In this document: piece after piece, positions 21,318 to 31,899 of the stretch | Layout of the letters: every line of letters begins with the position of its first letter | Position numbering within the stretch: the stretch's first letter is position 1 | Source of the DNA: Hymenoscyphus infarciens | Taxonomy: Eukaryota > Ascomycota > Leotiomycetes > Helotiales > Helotiaceae | Direction of reading: 5' to 3' | DNA: 34,201 nt | Assembly (NCBI GenBank): GCA_001414345.1 | Contig: LLCB01000457.1 | Coordinates: forward strand, 1 to 34,201 | Notes under the pieces: model-generated | Told to the model about the DNA's origin: nothing | Seen by the model: only the letters and a program-made list of their open reading frames with translations | The model's database searches: none | Translations under genes and position numbers: made by a program

Positions 21318-24300
21318 CTATAATAGAAGAAATTGCTAAAACTGTGTCTACGATTTACTCTATAACATTCGTGTGCTACGCGTGTATGGTCCTACCTCGA
21401 CTCTAGCTACTCTAAGCTAATTACCGTACCTGGCTTAACTTTCAAAGGTACTATGAATACTAGCGAGTTTCTAATATGAGAAAGGAGGCGTAGAGGATTA
21501 GACCAAAAAGGTAAAGAGAACAGAAGTAAAGAATGTACTAATAAAGGTTATGGACAATGATGGACTATACTACCGCTATATAAATTCGGAACGTAGACTT
21601 CTGTTCTTTCCTCCTAAATACGAGCTAATTGGTTAAACTTTAGTAATGAGAGGGGATACAATGAACTTAGATTGGAGTCGATGGCCCTGCGAACAGTCTC
21701 GAAGCTGTTGATGGGATTCGGACGTGGATCAATGGGATAACGACAATGACTCGTTCTTCAGTGGAAGGCATCCAATGATTCAATTCGTGTTGCTTTGTTC
21801 TCAGAGTCAAGAGTCAGACCTGGAGCTTCAAGTTCAAAGTTTTTATTCAGACCTGCTCTGACCAAAATTCAACTCCCACTCTTTATAGAATGATGAACAA
21901 GAGTGTATCTACGCCATAAAACCACGCTACTCAGAATTTTGATACGGCGGAACTTTGCAAGCTTGCCAAAGTCGAGTTGGAGTAGATGAAGGGTGGCTAG
22001 GGACGCGAACCGTATTTCTTGTGGAATGGTTTTGACGTAGAGGGCCGGAGGAGTCACTGTTACTATTACTACCATTTAACCTTGCACTTTAAATTCCTCA
22101 GAGGTAGTTGGCTTGAGCTTTTGTATTATTTTCAAGTCAATTTATTTTGGGGATTTGTCATGGCAAGGGAAGGGGATCAGGTATGGGTTGGATGAACCCG
22201 TATAATCTCTGAAATTATAATATTACAGTACTAAGTCCGTCCATCCACCGGTAGGAAGTTTCTACTATTTAGTCACTTCTCTTCATATTTGGTTTTCAAA
22301 GTAATGGAAGTATTCTATTCGAGATGGAGAAGTGTAAGTACACTGCCTATCTATCTGCGAGCAACTCCTTAAGCCCCTCTCATCTTCTAAGTAGAGCCAT
22401 CCACGACGGTGAAGGATTTTTATTGATCTCTTCGAGAACAATAAAGTCTTCCACAGTCAGAGGAGCGATCTCACTCTAGAGTTTTGGAAACGAGGGTCTT
22501 GTTTATTAACAGCGAGTTTTCACTCCATCAAAGTTTTAAATAGACCTGCATACCCAGGCTGAGTGGTTTTAGTAGTCTCCTTAAAAAAATAGGGTCCGCG
22601 TTTTGTACACATACGTTGGAGTTGGATTTGGAGTCTACACGTTGCGGGCTGTCTTGGTGTCACTTGTTCGAGCCAATCCTCGGAGGATGAGGAATGTTGC
22701 TGTGCGATAGGTCTAGTTTACGCAAATGGGGAGAGAAGCGAAGTCGCACACTCGACTTAAAGGGAGGCTCATTTGATACCTAACTTGTAATATCTCTCAT
22801 GAGTTTATGCCCCGTCTCAAAGCCATTAGCACACATCGAACCCTAATTTCAAGGATTTAAGCTAATAATTTTTCTGCGTTCATTCTTAATTCACTATATT
22901 CTGTACGCTAGGCTGGCATCTATTTTTATATGTATTTCATTCTAAGTTTTTTTTCACAAACAGAAAAGGCCGCAGAATAAAAAGGTTATATCTATGTGAT
23001 TATCAACAGCTTCTCAGCCGATCCTCTTTCTGGCAAACTTAAGGGAGCGGATTCCACGAATCCCACCTACTACGTCGGTCCTCAGGTATCACCATTCACC
23101 CGGGCGTGGCAGCTTCCAGCTTCCAATCCATCGGTAATGCACTTGGATCGGCACTGTCTTCAGAGATTCGGAACTCCATATGGCCCTGCTGTGTTTGACC
23201 CACTTTGAAATCCTTTGCACTGAGTGTGCAAACTTACCTTATATATATGAAGAATTAATGACGGTAATCTCACCGAACCTAGTTCGGTGTTGGTATGTCT
23301 CTGTCTGTCCTACCACCAAAAGATAAACCATACAAATCTGCTCTTGGCCCTCCTTAGTGGTTGTTACTAGATCAACCTGAACGTTGGTCTGGTGGAATTG
23401 AAACGCAAATATATTTACGAGACACGTCTAAAAACTTGGTTGCGAGTGATGGAAAGGGTAGAAGAGAAAACAGGTGTGACAGACAATATATCAGAACATA
23501 TGCTGGAGAGTTGGGAAACTGGTAGCTTTTGGCAAAATTATGCTGCGAGGAAGAGTTGGGCTTTTGATAGTAAAAACTAGAAATATCTCGTGGGGCGATT
23601 TTTTTTTTTGGAAGCAGAGCAGATTCAGCAGTAGGAGATGTTGATCGTGATGAGCGGTGGAAGACTAGAATAGATAAATTGTCGGAAAAAAAGAAATGCC
23701 ATGGAAGCCTTTGTGAAGAGAGCGATGGCAGAGTCTTACAATGGGGTTTTGGTTGATTGGGATCCTGAGAAGGCAAAAGTTTATTAGGGGAAGGTTCTAT
23801 CTGGGGGTAACGTTGATAAGGTTAAAGACTATTAAGTTCCTTTTGGCTAAACACTTGTTGTTCTTTTAGGGCAAAGGTTTTTCCAAAGCGAAGGAACTTT
23901 ATAGTGAAAAGTTACGAAATTTGAATCGTTTGGGTGAACAGTTTAGGTTCATTGAGTTTTGGTAAGTGTTGATCTGATAAGTTCGCCCGTGGGTGCAACC
24001 ATTCGTGGCGGTCTATGGGAACATATAAGTCGTACTAGATTATCTCAGAGAAATCGCGGATTATTCTAAGCCATTTCGCACAAGAAGAGAGATTGTGTGA
24101 GTTGGCCTTGAATAATCAGCATTTAGATTGTGTGAATATGATCGCCGCCAGGAACAACTACACCCTCTGGTGATTGATTGTATTAGGGCTGCTAACAAAC
24201 TGTTTTCCCCACGGGCGTACGTAAACGACGAGTGGTTGATAAACGAGGATCATACTGATCTTCATAATAATACGACAAAGACGCTTCAACGTCAGTACAA

Positions 24301-24556
24301 AGAAACATCATCAAGTATTTTATAGTGGGTTCAATCGCTTGGGTTGCTGTTCTTTCACAGCCTTTGTGCCATTGTATACTTTGTTCTTACTGGCACCTAT
24401 ATCAATACCCTTCTTGGACTCCACTATCTTGTGAATAAACTATCATTTCAACCGAAGTCTTAATCACAGAAAACCCCAGCATTAAAACACACTTCACCAC
24501 AGCGTTTGAAGTTTTAAGAAGCTAAGTACAGCCTTTAAATTTATTTACTCTCCATC
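21318..24556. other. 3.2 kb intergenic, no convincing gene
   Basis: Composition is normal and not RIPped. Short frames occur (22996-23208 plus, 23372-23776 minus, 24128-24325 plus), but they lack ATG starts or known motifs. A partial inverted pair, AAAGAGAACAGAAGT at about 21515 and ACTTCTGTTCTTTCC at about 21597, may mark a decayed small element. The last 100 bases hold TTTAAAT at about 24534, possibly core promoter for the downstream gene. Confidence 0.45.
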
Positions 24557-25435
24557 ATGGTCACAGCAAGCAATTTCCAAGCCCCTGATGGTACAAAGAT
24601 TCGTAGCTATCAACCACTCAAACTTGACGAAGCTATTTCTACGAGCCACCCTCGTCTAATTGCTGATTACAAAGGTAATAAGGGACTCAAGAAATGGGCT
24701 TATTCACCATTAGAGATGGCAGAATTTCTCGACACTGCTCACTGGAGCTTCAACCCTTCCAAGGAAGCGGAAGAACTAATCTTCTCCCCAATTCCCGAAA
24801 CGAAAACCCCCGAGCAATTCAAAAGTGTCTTGACGGCTTGGATGAAGATCTTTGACTCCTGGTTCTTCGCAGACAGTCTTATAGATACTCTCGGTGAGAT
24901 CGTGTTCTTCGATAATCCCCAGGAACCAAGAGCTTTCTTCGACACAGATGCCATCGATGGTCATTCGGCAAACTCTATCTTCGTTAACCTCAGATCCGAT
25001 TCTCGTGAAATCGAGGACTGGCCCGAGTACGAAGGAACTTTTGAGGAGTTCTACATCGCAACTTTGCTTCACGAAATGGTGCATGCTTTTTGTAACATCT
25101 ACCACTGTCAAGAAGAGTGTTGCAAGGTCCGTACATGGCATCCGTCTACCGGAGGAATTGGAAATGACGGACACGGGCAGCCCTTTAGCGAGGGGTTGAG
25201 ATCGATTCTCAACGTTTTAATCGCCAAAGGACTAACGTGGACAGTTGAACCGATCGCTTCTAGTTTGGGGAACAGCGTTGTCTTTTCTATGTACGGTGAG
25301 CTCTGGCAACCTACAAAGCAACAACTGGAAAACTGGAATGTCTCCGTTGATCGATTCAGTCATGTTGACAGCTGGTATCCTTTTCGACAAGAAGCGATTG
25401 CCAATGGCGAGTTTGATCCTGGGTCCCACCCATAG
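24557..25435 (+). CDS. SprT-like putative zinc metalloprotease
   Basis: Single exon, 292 aa, with ATG in a good context (CATCATGG). The SprT-like zincin motif is clear: LLHEMVHAFCNIYHC gives HExxH at His172, Glu173 and His176, and GNDGHGQPF supplies the likely third ligand His206 with the family's G/N-D-G-H-G spacing. The segment FDSWFFADSLIDTLGEIVFFD (about residues 99-119) is the helix-strand typical of the N-terminal half of the fold. Cys184, Cys188 and Cys189 follow the active site. No signal peptide or membrane segment is seen, so it is probably intracellular. SprT-like proteases such as Spartan/Wss1 act on DNA-protein crosslinks, but this one lacks visible UBZ, SHP or SUMO-interacting motifs, so that role is not implied. 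It looks intact. Confidence 0.88.
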   Translation: MVTASNFQAPDGTKIRSYQPLKLDEAISTSHPRLIADYKGNKGLKKWAYSPLEMAEFLDTAHWSFNPSKEAEELIFSPIPETKTPEQFKSVLTAWMKIFDSWFFADSLIDTLGEIVFFDNPQEPRAFFDTDAIDGHSANSIFVNLRSDSREIEDWPEYEGTFEEFYIATLLHEMVHAFCNIYHCQEECCKVRTWHPSTGGIGNDGHGQPFSEGLRSILNVLIAKGLTWTVEPIASSLGNSVVFSMYGELWQPTKQQLENWNVSVDRFSHVDSWYPFRQEAIANGEFDPGSHP

Positions 25436-25604
25436 AGTTCGAGGAGACTCACTTGAGATCGTGAGCTAACCACTTATAATATAAATTGAGACTGCAACAT
25501 ATAAATTTTGAGGGGAGATCAAGTGAGAGTGAGAAAATTAAACAAAGTAAACTTGCCTATCATTGCTTACACCCACCAAGGGAAAATATTATGGCTCCCG
25601 GGAA

Positions 25605-25772
25605 TTACCCACTTACTTGGAAGCCTAAAAAAAGAACGTACCCTTCAACATGTAGATTCCCAGCAACAGGCTTCATAGCCACGTGCAAATAGCAGTACAA
25701 TGCAATTATCAAAAGCATTCCAACAAAAACAGCAACAAATATTGTAAAATAAGCGTCCCGGAAAAAGGACAT
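25605..25772 (-). CDS. Small ORF with one membrane segment (doubtful)
   Basis: A 55-codon minus-strand frame from ATG at 25772 (MSFFRDAYFTIFVAVFVGML, then LIIALYCYLHV) has a single strong hydrophobic helix of about 22 residues and a short polar tail. A TTTTTTCAG acceptor lies just upstream (about 25778-25787) and a GTACGT donor inside the tail, so it may instead be one exon of a larger gene whose other exons I cannot find. No family was recognised. Confidence 0.25.
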   Translation of the reverse strand: MSFFRDAYFTIFVAVFVGMLLIIALYCYLHVAMKPVAGNLHVEGYVLFLGFQVSG

Positions 25773-25802
25773 CGGAGCTGAAAAAAGTGAGAAACGCCAC
25801 AA

Positions 25803-26317
25803 AATGCATACCCTTGAACGGAGTCGCAGCCCACCAATTGCAACAGCAGATTCAACACACTTTCTTCCTAGGAAAATTCAAAAGAAGCATGTGCAACCTG
25901 GAATATATCTGGGCTGTTTAAGTGTTTTTTGAAGGATATTTGGCGGTCTGCTAATGAGCAAGTTGAAAGGACGAGCAATGAAAAGAAAGAGAGTGTGTGG
26001 TGGTGACAGGAGATGTACGGAGTACAAGTAAGACAATATGTCCCACGTGGAGTGGGGTAGGGGGTAGGGTGGGATGGTGAGATGGAAATAGATTTTCTTG
26101 AAGTGCGGCTCGTAAGTTGTTTGTCAACTCGATGAACGGGAAATATGTCAGGGTCTAGCCCTAGGTATGAAACTTCACTAATTGGGCCCCGAAAATCGGA
26201 TCTTTTCGAGAGGGCGGGGAAGTCTTCGAACGACGAAAGGGACGTTGCAGGTCATCAAACTCAGCGTCGTACAAATCAACAACCACACTTCAGGCACCAC
26301 AGGCATGCAAAAAGAAG
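25803..26317. other. Intergenic, no gene supported
   Basis: Normal composition. It includes a G-rich run (GGGGTAGGGGGTAGGGTGGG near 26053-26072). The ATG frame from 26145 runs into the transposon at 26318 and stops at 26333; it has no recognisable motif. Confidence 0.4.
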
Positions 26318-26327
26318 CGAGCCCGAG

Positions 26328-26372
26328 CCTTAGGAGGGCCAGGTTATAACGTTATGACCAGCCCTCCTAAGG
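26328..26372. repeat. Terminal palindrome, left arm
   Basis: CCTTAGGAGGGC at 26328-26339 is the exact inverse of GCCCTCCTAAGG at 26361-26372, and the bases between (GGTTATAACGTTATGACC) are themselves palindromic with one mismatch. This gives a 45 bp near-perfect palindrome at the element end. Confidence 0.85.
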
Positions 26373-26689
26373 GCTATATAACTCGTCTAACGTCGGTATG
26401 ACCACGTCGCCTTCTAAGCTTTATTAGCACGTAGATATCACGTATAAAACCGGCCTTTAATAGTATTAAAAGTAGCCTAGAAACGTGACTAGAAAGAATA
26501 AAGTCTTATATAATAATTAGCTAGATAGATATCTATTTAAGCACTTTTAATATATAAGAGACTAGAAGTCTTTTATATTTATAAGTTTTAAATCTTTTAA
26601 ATAACTTATAATCTCTAAATATATTAGAGAATTAATTAATTAAAAATAATTATTTAAAGATCTATTATAGACTAAAAGTAGATAACTTT

Positions 26690-27910
26690 TAGTCTATTAT
26701 ATACTAGAAGTATATACTTATTATTATATTATATATTAAATATTTATTAATATATATATATAAAAAAGACTTTTCGTCTATTTTCTACTAAAGGTAGATA
26801 AGTCTTATTATATTATATATTACTTATTTATTAAACCTATATATAAAAAAGACTTTTAGTCTATTATCTACTAAAAGTAGATAGCTTTTAGTCTTTTATC
26901 TACTAAAAGAAGATAGCTTTTAGTATATTATCTACTAAAAGTAGATAGCTTTTAGTCTATTATCTATAAAAATTAGATAGCTTTTAGTCTATTATCTACT
27001 AAAGGTAGATAGCCTTTAGTCTATTATCTACTAAAAGTATATAATCTTTCTTCTATTATATATTAAATATTTATTAATATATATATATAGAAAAGACTTT
27101 TAGTTTATTATATATAAAAAGTAGATAGCTTTTAGTCTATTATCTACTAAAAGTATATAATCTTTATTATATTATATATTAAATATTTATTAATATATAT
27201 ATATAAAAAAGACTTTTAGTTTATTATATATTAAAAGTAGATAGCTTTTAGTCTATTATCTACTAAAAGTAGATAGCTTTTAGTCTATTATCTACTAAAA
27301 GTAGATAGCTTTTACTCTATTATCTACTAAAAGTATATAAACTTTATTCTATTATATATTTAATATTTACTAAACTTATATATAAAAAGACTTTTAGTCT
27401 ATTATCTACTAAAAGTATATATATTCAATATTTACTAAACTTATATATAAAAAGACTTTTAGTCTAATATCTACTAAAACTATATAATCTTTATTCTATT
27501 ATATATTAAATATTTATTAATATATATATATAAAAAAGACTTTTAGTTTATTATATATTAAAGGTAGATAGCTTTTAGTCTATTATCTACTAAAAGTAGA
27601 TAGCTATTAGTCTATTATTTACTAAAAGTAGATCACTTTTAATCTATTATATATTAAAAGTAGATAGCTTTTAGTCTATTATCTACTAAAAGTAGATAAC
27701 TTTTAGTCTACTATATACTAAAAGTAGATAGCTTTTAGTCTAATATCTACTAAAACTATATAATCTTTATTCTATTATATATTAAATATTTATTAATATA
27801 TATATATAAAAAAGACTTTTAGTTTATTATATATTAAAAGTAGATAGCTTTAAGTCTATTATCTACTAAAAGTAGATAGCTTTTAGTCTATTATCTACTA
27901 AAAGTATTAT
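26690..27910. repeat. AT-rich minisatellite, 32 bp monomer
   Basis: Many copies of a 32 bp unit (AGATAGCTTTTAGTCTATTA plus TCTACTAAAAGT) occur. Each can form hairpins, since CTACTAAAAGTAG and CTAAAAG/CTTTTAG are self-complementary. A second unit, AAATATTTATTAATATATAT, followed by a GACTTTTAGT segment, recurs at about 26737, 27064, 27181, 27507 and 27784, giving a loose higher-order pattern. There are no unique spacers, so it is not a CRISPR array. Confidence 0.9.
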
Positions 27911-28009
27911 ATTTCTCGTCTATTATAAACTAGAACTATATTTATAGATATATATCGAGCTAATTATTATAAACGACTTTTTTATTTTTCTAGTCACGTT
28001 TCTAGGCTA

Positions 28010-28018
28010 CTTTTAATA
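28010..28018. repeat. 9 bp duplication CTTTTAATA, left
   Basis: CTTTTAATA directly flanks the nested element and equals the copy at 29110-29118. The uninterrupted counterpart is the inverted TATTAAAAG at 26464-26472 in the left arm of the host element. Confidence 0.85.
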
Positions 28019-29109
28019 GGAAACGCTATTCTGTCCCAACGCTAGCATGGGTACTATGCTAGCGTACAAAATTAGCGAAATTTCAACATATTCACTCTTG
28101 CTAAAAAACAATCGCCACCACCTTCCTAAAAAGGACTAGTCCCACCTAAAAAAGTGGTATAAATAAAGTAAACAAAGCTCGTAACAACAACAAATTAATA
28201 AACTACGTACGATCGAATAAAGCGCCTAAAAAGTTGATTCAAAGCTTAAAAAGCTCAAATCCGAGGACTTTTCTTAATCGCATACTAATTGCCTAATCGG
28301 GCTAGCGCTTTCTCTTTGCGCCGCCCTTTCCTATAAGTAGTATGCTCTCCTGCCACTTTTCGTAAAAGGTTATACTAAAGTCTCTAGTAAACCGCCTATA
28401 TCTCTCTCTACCTTTTCTAGTATCCGATTCAACTACGTTCCGTCGACCGGCGTACTATAATTTATAGTATCAGATCGATATCGAAGTATCGGTATCAGAT
28501 CGAGCGCCTATAAATAGGTGTATCTGGCTACTAATTTACAAGCGATCTGCTATTCACGTTAAATAGGTAAAAGGCTTAAATTTATTTACTTTATTATATA
28601 AATCGTACTTAATCTTAACGGGAGGGTATAGGAGGGTGTCCCTCCTACTAGGGGGTCCGAGGGGCTAGCCCCCCGGTGAAAAGACAAGTGCCTTATACTA
28701 TTACTATTAGAACATGTCTAGAAGTTAGGCGATACCCTAAGGAGGCAAAACTGAGGTTATTCCCACTTTTTAGAGATATTGATATTTTTATTAGTTTCGT
28801 TAGTTTAACTAGTTAAGTATATATTTAAGTGTTTTACGAGTATTAGGCACTTTTAAGTAATAATTTAAGTTATATCTATAGTTTCTAGAGTATTAGTATT
28901 TAGAAATGTAATAATATATATATATAATATAAAAGGATTTCAAAACGCTTCCGGCAGAGTGAATAGGAGGACGAGGGGGCGAATCACGTAGTGGCGCTCT
29001 TAGCATACTAAGGGCTAGAGTGAATAGGAGGACGAGGGGGCGAATTACGTGGTGGCGCTCTTGGCATACCAGGGGCCTCTGCTAGCGTTGGGACAGAATA
29101 GCGTAATCC
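28019..29109. mobile_element. Nested 1091 bp non-autonomous TIR element
   Basis: The termini are GGAAACGCTATTCTG at the left and, as reverse complement of the right end, GGATTACGCTATTCTG. The following ACGCTATTCTGTCCCAACGC and GCTAGC are identical (24 bp, 28023-28046 against 29081-29104). It is flanked by the 9 bp duplication CTTTTAATA. It has no open frame of note; the interior is less AT-rich than its surroundings, with a C/G-rich patch at 28620-28682 and a 61 bp tandem pair near the right end. The 8-9 bp duplication with a GG start fits a Mutator-like (MULE) or hAT-derived element; I cannot decide which. Confidence 0.85.
28956..29077. repeat. 61 bp tandem duplication near right end
   Basis: Two adjacent copies start AGAGTGAATAGGAGGACGAG at 28956 and 29017. 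They differ at a handful of positions, mostly transitions (for example CACGTAGTGG against TACGTGGTGG). They are subterminal and could be transposase-binding repeats. Confidence 0.85.
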
Positions 29110-29118
29110 CTTTTAATA
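29110..29118. repeat. 9 bp duplication CTTTTAATA, right
   Basis: This matches 28010-28018 exactly and fixes the right end of the nested element at 29109. Confidence 0.85.
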
Positions 29119-29208
29119 CTGTCAAAGGCCGACGATATACGTGATACCTACGCGCTAACAAAGCTTAAAAGGCGACGTGGTTATACCGACGTTAGATAAG
29201 TTATATAG

Positions 29209-29254
29209 CTCTTAGAAGAGCTAGTTATAACGTTATAACCTAGCCCTTCTAAGG
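29209..29254. repeat. Terminal palindrome, right arm
   Basis: This is the counterpart of 26328-26372. CTCTTAGAAGAGCTAG and CTAGCCCTTCTAAGG flank TTATAACGTTATAA, with several transitions relative to the left copy, as expected if RIP or decay acted on the two arms separately. Confidence 0.8.
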
Positions 29255-29264
29255 CTTAGGCTCG

Positions 29265-30370
29265 GTTAAATCAGTATACCTATAGTAAGCGTAAAAGTGT
29301 TAGTCCTCGAGTAACCCGCGCTAGTAGGAGCGGCTAAACCGAATCGGGCCTAGCCTCTAACCCTATTCTAAATTCTAGTATACCTAAAACCACGTCTACT
29401 CCTCGCCTTCTATCTAATACTAGCTCTAGTGTTAATAAATTATTTTTTTATATATATTAATAGAGCGCTCTCTAGAGTATCTTTTATACTTAAAATCATC
29501 TAAATTACTTGTAAATTACCTATATAAGTATAATACTAAGTAATATACTTATATAAGTATAATACTAAGTAATATACTTATATATTTATATAAAAAGGTA
29601 CTAAGAAATACTAAGAGATACTAAGACTACTCTTCTCTATTAAAAAGTTCTAGTCTACTCCTATACGCTCTAGAAGTATAGGAACTCTCTACGTCTATCT
29701 TCTTACTTTAAATTATATAGAGAGTATATTTAGACTCTAATAAGTAGATATATTAAAAAAAGTTCTAGTAAAAGCGATATTATAGTATTATCTAAGAGCG
29801 ATTTAGAAAGTATTATATATTTCGAGCCTAGTATAGCTACCTTATTAACGAATTTTTACTTATATTTAATTACTCTCTTTAAATACTTTAATAATATATA
29901 TATAAATTATATTTAAAAGCTCTATTATTAATACTAGATACTAAAGAGTAGACTCTTATAATTTATAAAGAAAAATATACTAGAAAATCTAAAGTATTAT
30001 ATAACTAGAAGGTATTAGAGACGCTTCTTAATTTTTATAAAAGCTTTTTACTCTACTACTAACTCTGTCCTACTATCTACTACTTTCTACTAGCTCTTAG
30101 GACTAACACTTTTACTCTTAGAATACTCTTTCTATATAAGCTATTTATATACTAAAATACCTTAGTATACTTATTCTAAGAGGAAAAGTATTAGTTCTAA
30201 ACTAGTAGTAGTAGTAGTCCTTTTTAGTAGACAGTGCTAGTCCTATATACTCTATATAATCATAACTATATATAAAGTAAGGCTTAAATTATTTAAAATC
30301 TATACTTAAATTACTTTAAATTATCTTATTTAATACTTATACTTATATTTGCCTAGAGAGTATACTTCTA
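29265..30370. other. RIPped region, little recognisable
   Basis: 29265-29440 is of mixed composition and has a plus-strand Ser/Thr-rich frame (KRKSVSPRVTRASRSG) broken by one stop. Beyond 29450 the sequence is strongly AT-rich with a 28 bp-period repeat (TAAGTATAATACTAAGTAAT) at about 29524-29580. The minus strand may carry the tail of the relic described next. No domain was recognised. Confidence 0.45.
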
Positions 30371-31745
30371 AGTAGGGTTTATTAGATACTACGGTACTAC
30401 TAATATTTCTCTTAAAATTTATAAGAGTATTAAGTAAAGAGTAGATAGTTTTTATAAATTAATTTATAATAAATCCTAGAGTTTCTCTCGAAGTTTATAA
30501 GCCTTTAAAGAGAGATTAGATCTTTTATTTTATCTAATTATCTATAATAGAGTTCTATATATTTAGCCTTTTCTTAAGCTCTCTTAACCGCTTTATAATC
30601 TTTTAAAGCTTATTATATATATAGACTTTACTAGACTTAGTATATTAAAAGTACTTCTTAAAAGCATCTCTAGAATACTTCTTTCTTATAAGGCTTTTAT
30701 TCTCTATATTAATAATAATATTATAATCTACTATCTTCTTAATAACTTTCTTAATAAACGAAGAAGGTACTATAAAGCTCTTATTATTTACCTTCTTATA
30801 TCTCTTCTTAGACTAAAAGATATCCTAGTTACTCTTATAATTATAAAAGGCAGTAGTAATCTCCTATACTAAATTTAGCCTTATAAACTATAAAGGTTAA
30901 GATAGGATAAGATAGATTTATTTACTTACTTTCTACCTATACTACGCCTCTTACTTCTTCCTATATTACTTCCTAAGGTATAACCTAGCCTAGTATTTAT
31001 AAGAGATATAAGTACTATTAATAAATAATATCTCTAAATTCTCTTAGATACTAGATATATCTCTAATCTTATTTATTAGAAAGAAGGTAATAGAAGAGAG
31101 TAGGAGTTATAATTTAGTATATATAAGGCTTAGCTCTTAGATTTTCTTTGTAATTTCTAAAGCCTCTACTCTCTACTCTAGTTCTAGTTCTAGTTCCTTT
31201 ATAATAAGCTAGCTAATAAGCCCTCTATTTACTTAGAATATTATACGCTTAATAACCTTCTTTTAGCTATTATTCTTTATATAAGAGCTTAAGAATATAA
31301 CGTAGTTTATAGTATAGTTATAATTATAGTTATAGTAGTAATTAATAATAACCTTCTAAGGTGTACTTAGAAGAGAGAGGATTTATAGCCTAGTATTCTC
31401 TTAAGTACTAATAGTAAGCTCTACCTCTTTCTTAGATAATACTCTATCCTTCTCCTCCTTTATAGCTAGTATATAATACTCTAACTCTATAAACTAATCT
31501 ATAAAAGCTAGGAGACGGCTCTTTTAGCTAGTATTATAGTAGTTAATATCTTTAGCTTTTAATACTCGCTTATAGTCGTGCTTTAAGGTATAAGTAGGGA
31601 TATCCTCTAACTCTTATAGGATTATAGTACTCTTCTTCTCTTTTTTAGCTTGCTTTTTATAAGACTCTAACTCTATAGTATCGTTAGTAGTAGAGGTAGA
31701 GGTAGAGATAGAGGTAGAGGTAGAAGTAGAGATATAGGTAGAGAA
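30370..31745 (-). pseudogene. RIP-degraded minus-strand ORF, unknown
   Basis: One minus-strand frame of about 450 codons has only TAA/TAG stops and a coherent, charged texture. It has a Ser/Thr-Ile/Ser tract encoded by the hexanucleotide repeat at its start, then IPTYTLKHDYKRVLKAKD near 31580, IKELELELE with VEALEITKK near 31150-31200, FIVPSSFIKKVIKKIVDYN near 30720-30770 and RLRELKKRLN near 30570. It could form coiled coils. I recognise no transposon or host domain. The pattern suggests a repeat-borne protein gene killed by RIP. Confidence 0.45.
31689..31745. repeat. GAGGTA hexanucleotide microsatellite
   Basis: About nine units of GAGGTA with transitions (GAGATA, GAAGTA) are present. On the minus strand they encode alternating Ser with Thr or Ile at the start of the relic reading frame. 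Confidence 0.9.
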
Positions 31746-31782
31746 TAAAAGCTATCTTAATTTATAAGTAAATAAAAACACC

Positions 31783-31870
31783 TCTTAATCTCTTAATCTC
31801 TTAACCTTTTAATCTTTTAACCTTTTAACCTTTTAACCTTTTATTAACCTTTTAACCTTTTAACCTCTTT
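31783..31870. repeat. Octamer tandem repeat CTTTTAAC
   Basis: About ten units of an 8 bp repeat (AACCTTTT, with AATCTCTT variants at the left end) lie between the two divergent relic reading frames. Confidence 0.9.
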
Positions 31871-31899
31871 CTCTCTAACTAATCTACCTATAATATAGA

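Larger units (their letters stand above)
26318..29264. mobile_element. Large TIR element with minisatellite core
   Basis: The left arm (26318 to about 26535) and the right arm (29264 inward to 29119, then 28009 to about 27942) are inverted copies with scattered transitions. They share the palindrome around GGTTATAACGTTATAACC, then CTAACGTCGGTAT, CCACGTCGCCTT, TATTAAAAG and TAGCCTAGAAACGTGACTAG. The right arm is interrupted by another element (28019-29109); without it this element is about 1.85 kb. The core is an AT-rich minisatellite without coding capacity. No target duplication is evident, so the outermost bases are approximate. It is a non-autonomous DNA transposon or foldback-type element; the superfamily is uncertain. 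Confidence 0.75.

Noticed and set aside
22996..23208. 70-codon plus-strand frame
   Set aside because: It opens only with GTG; the nearby ATG is followed at once by TGA. No motif or clear splice sites.
23372..23776. 134-codon minus-strand frame
   Set aside because: Ser/Pro/Phe-rich low-complexity translation overlapping an equally open plus frame; no domain and no intron signals.
24128..24325. 65-codon plus-strand frame upstream of the SprT-like gene
   Set aside because: Begins at TTG with no in-frame ATG and no recognisable motif; probably chance.
26145..26333. 62-codon frame running into the TIR element, possible interrupted gene
   Set aside because: No target duplication was found to join it to the other side, and sequence after 29264 gives no convincing continuation.
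26690..27910. Regular repeats resembling a CRISPR array
   Set aside because: There are no unique spacers; the monomers are contiguous, AT-rich and inside a fungal transposon. This is a minisatellite.
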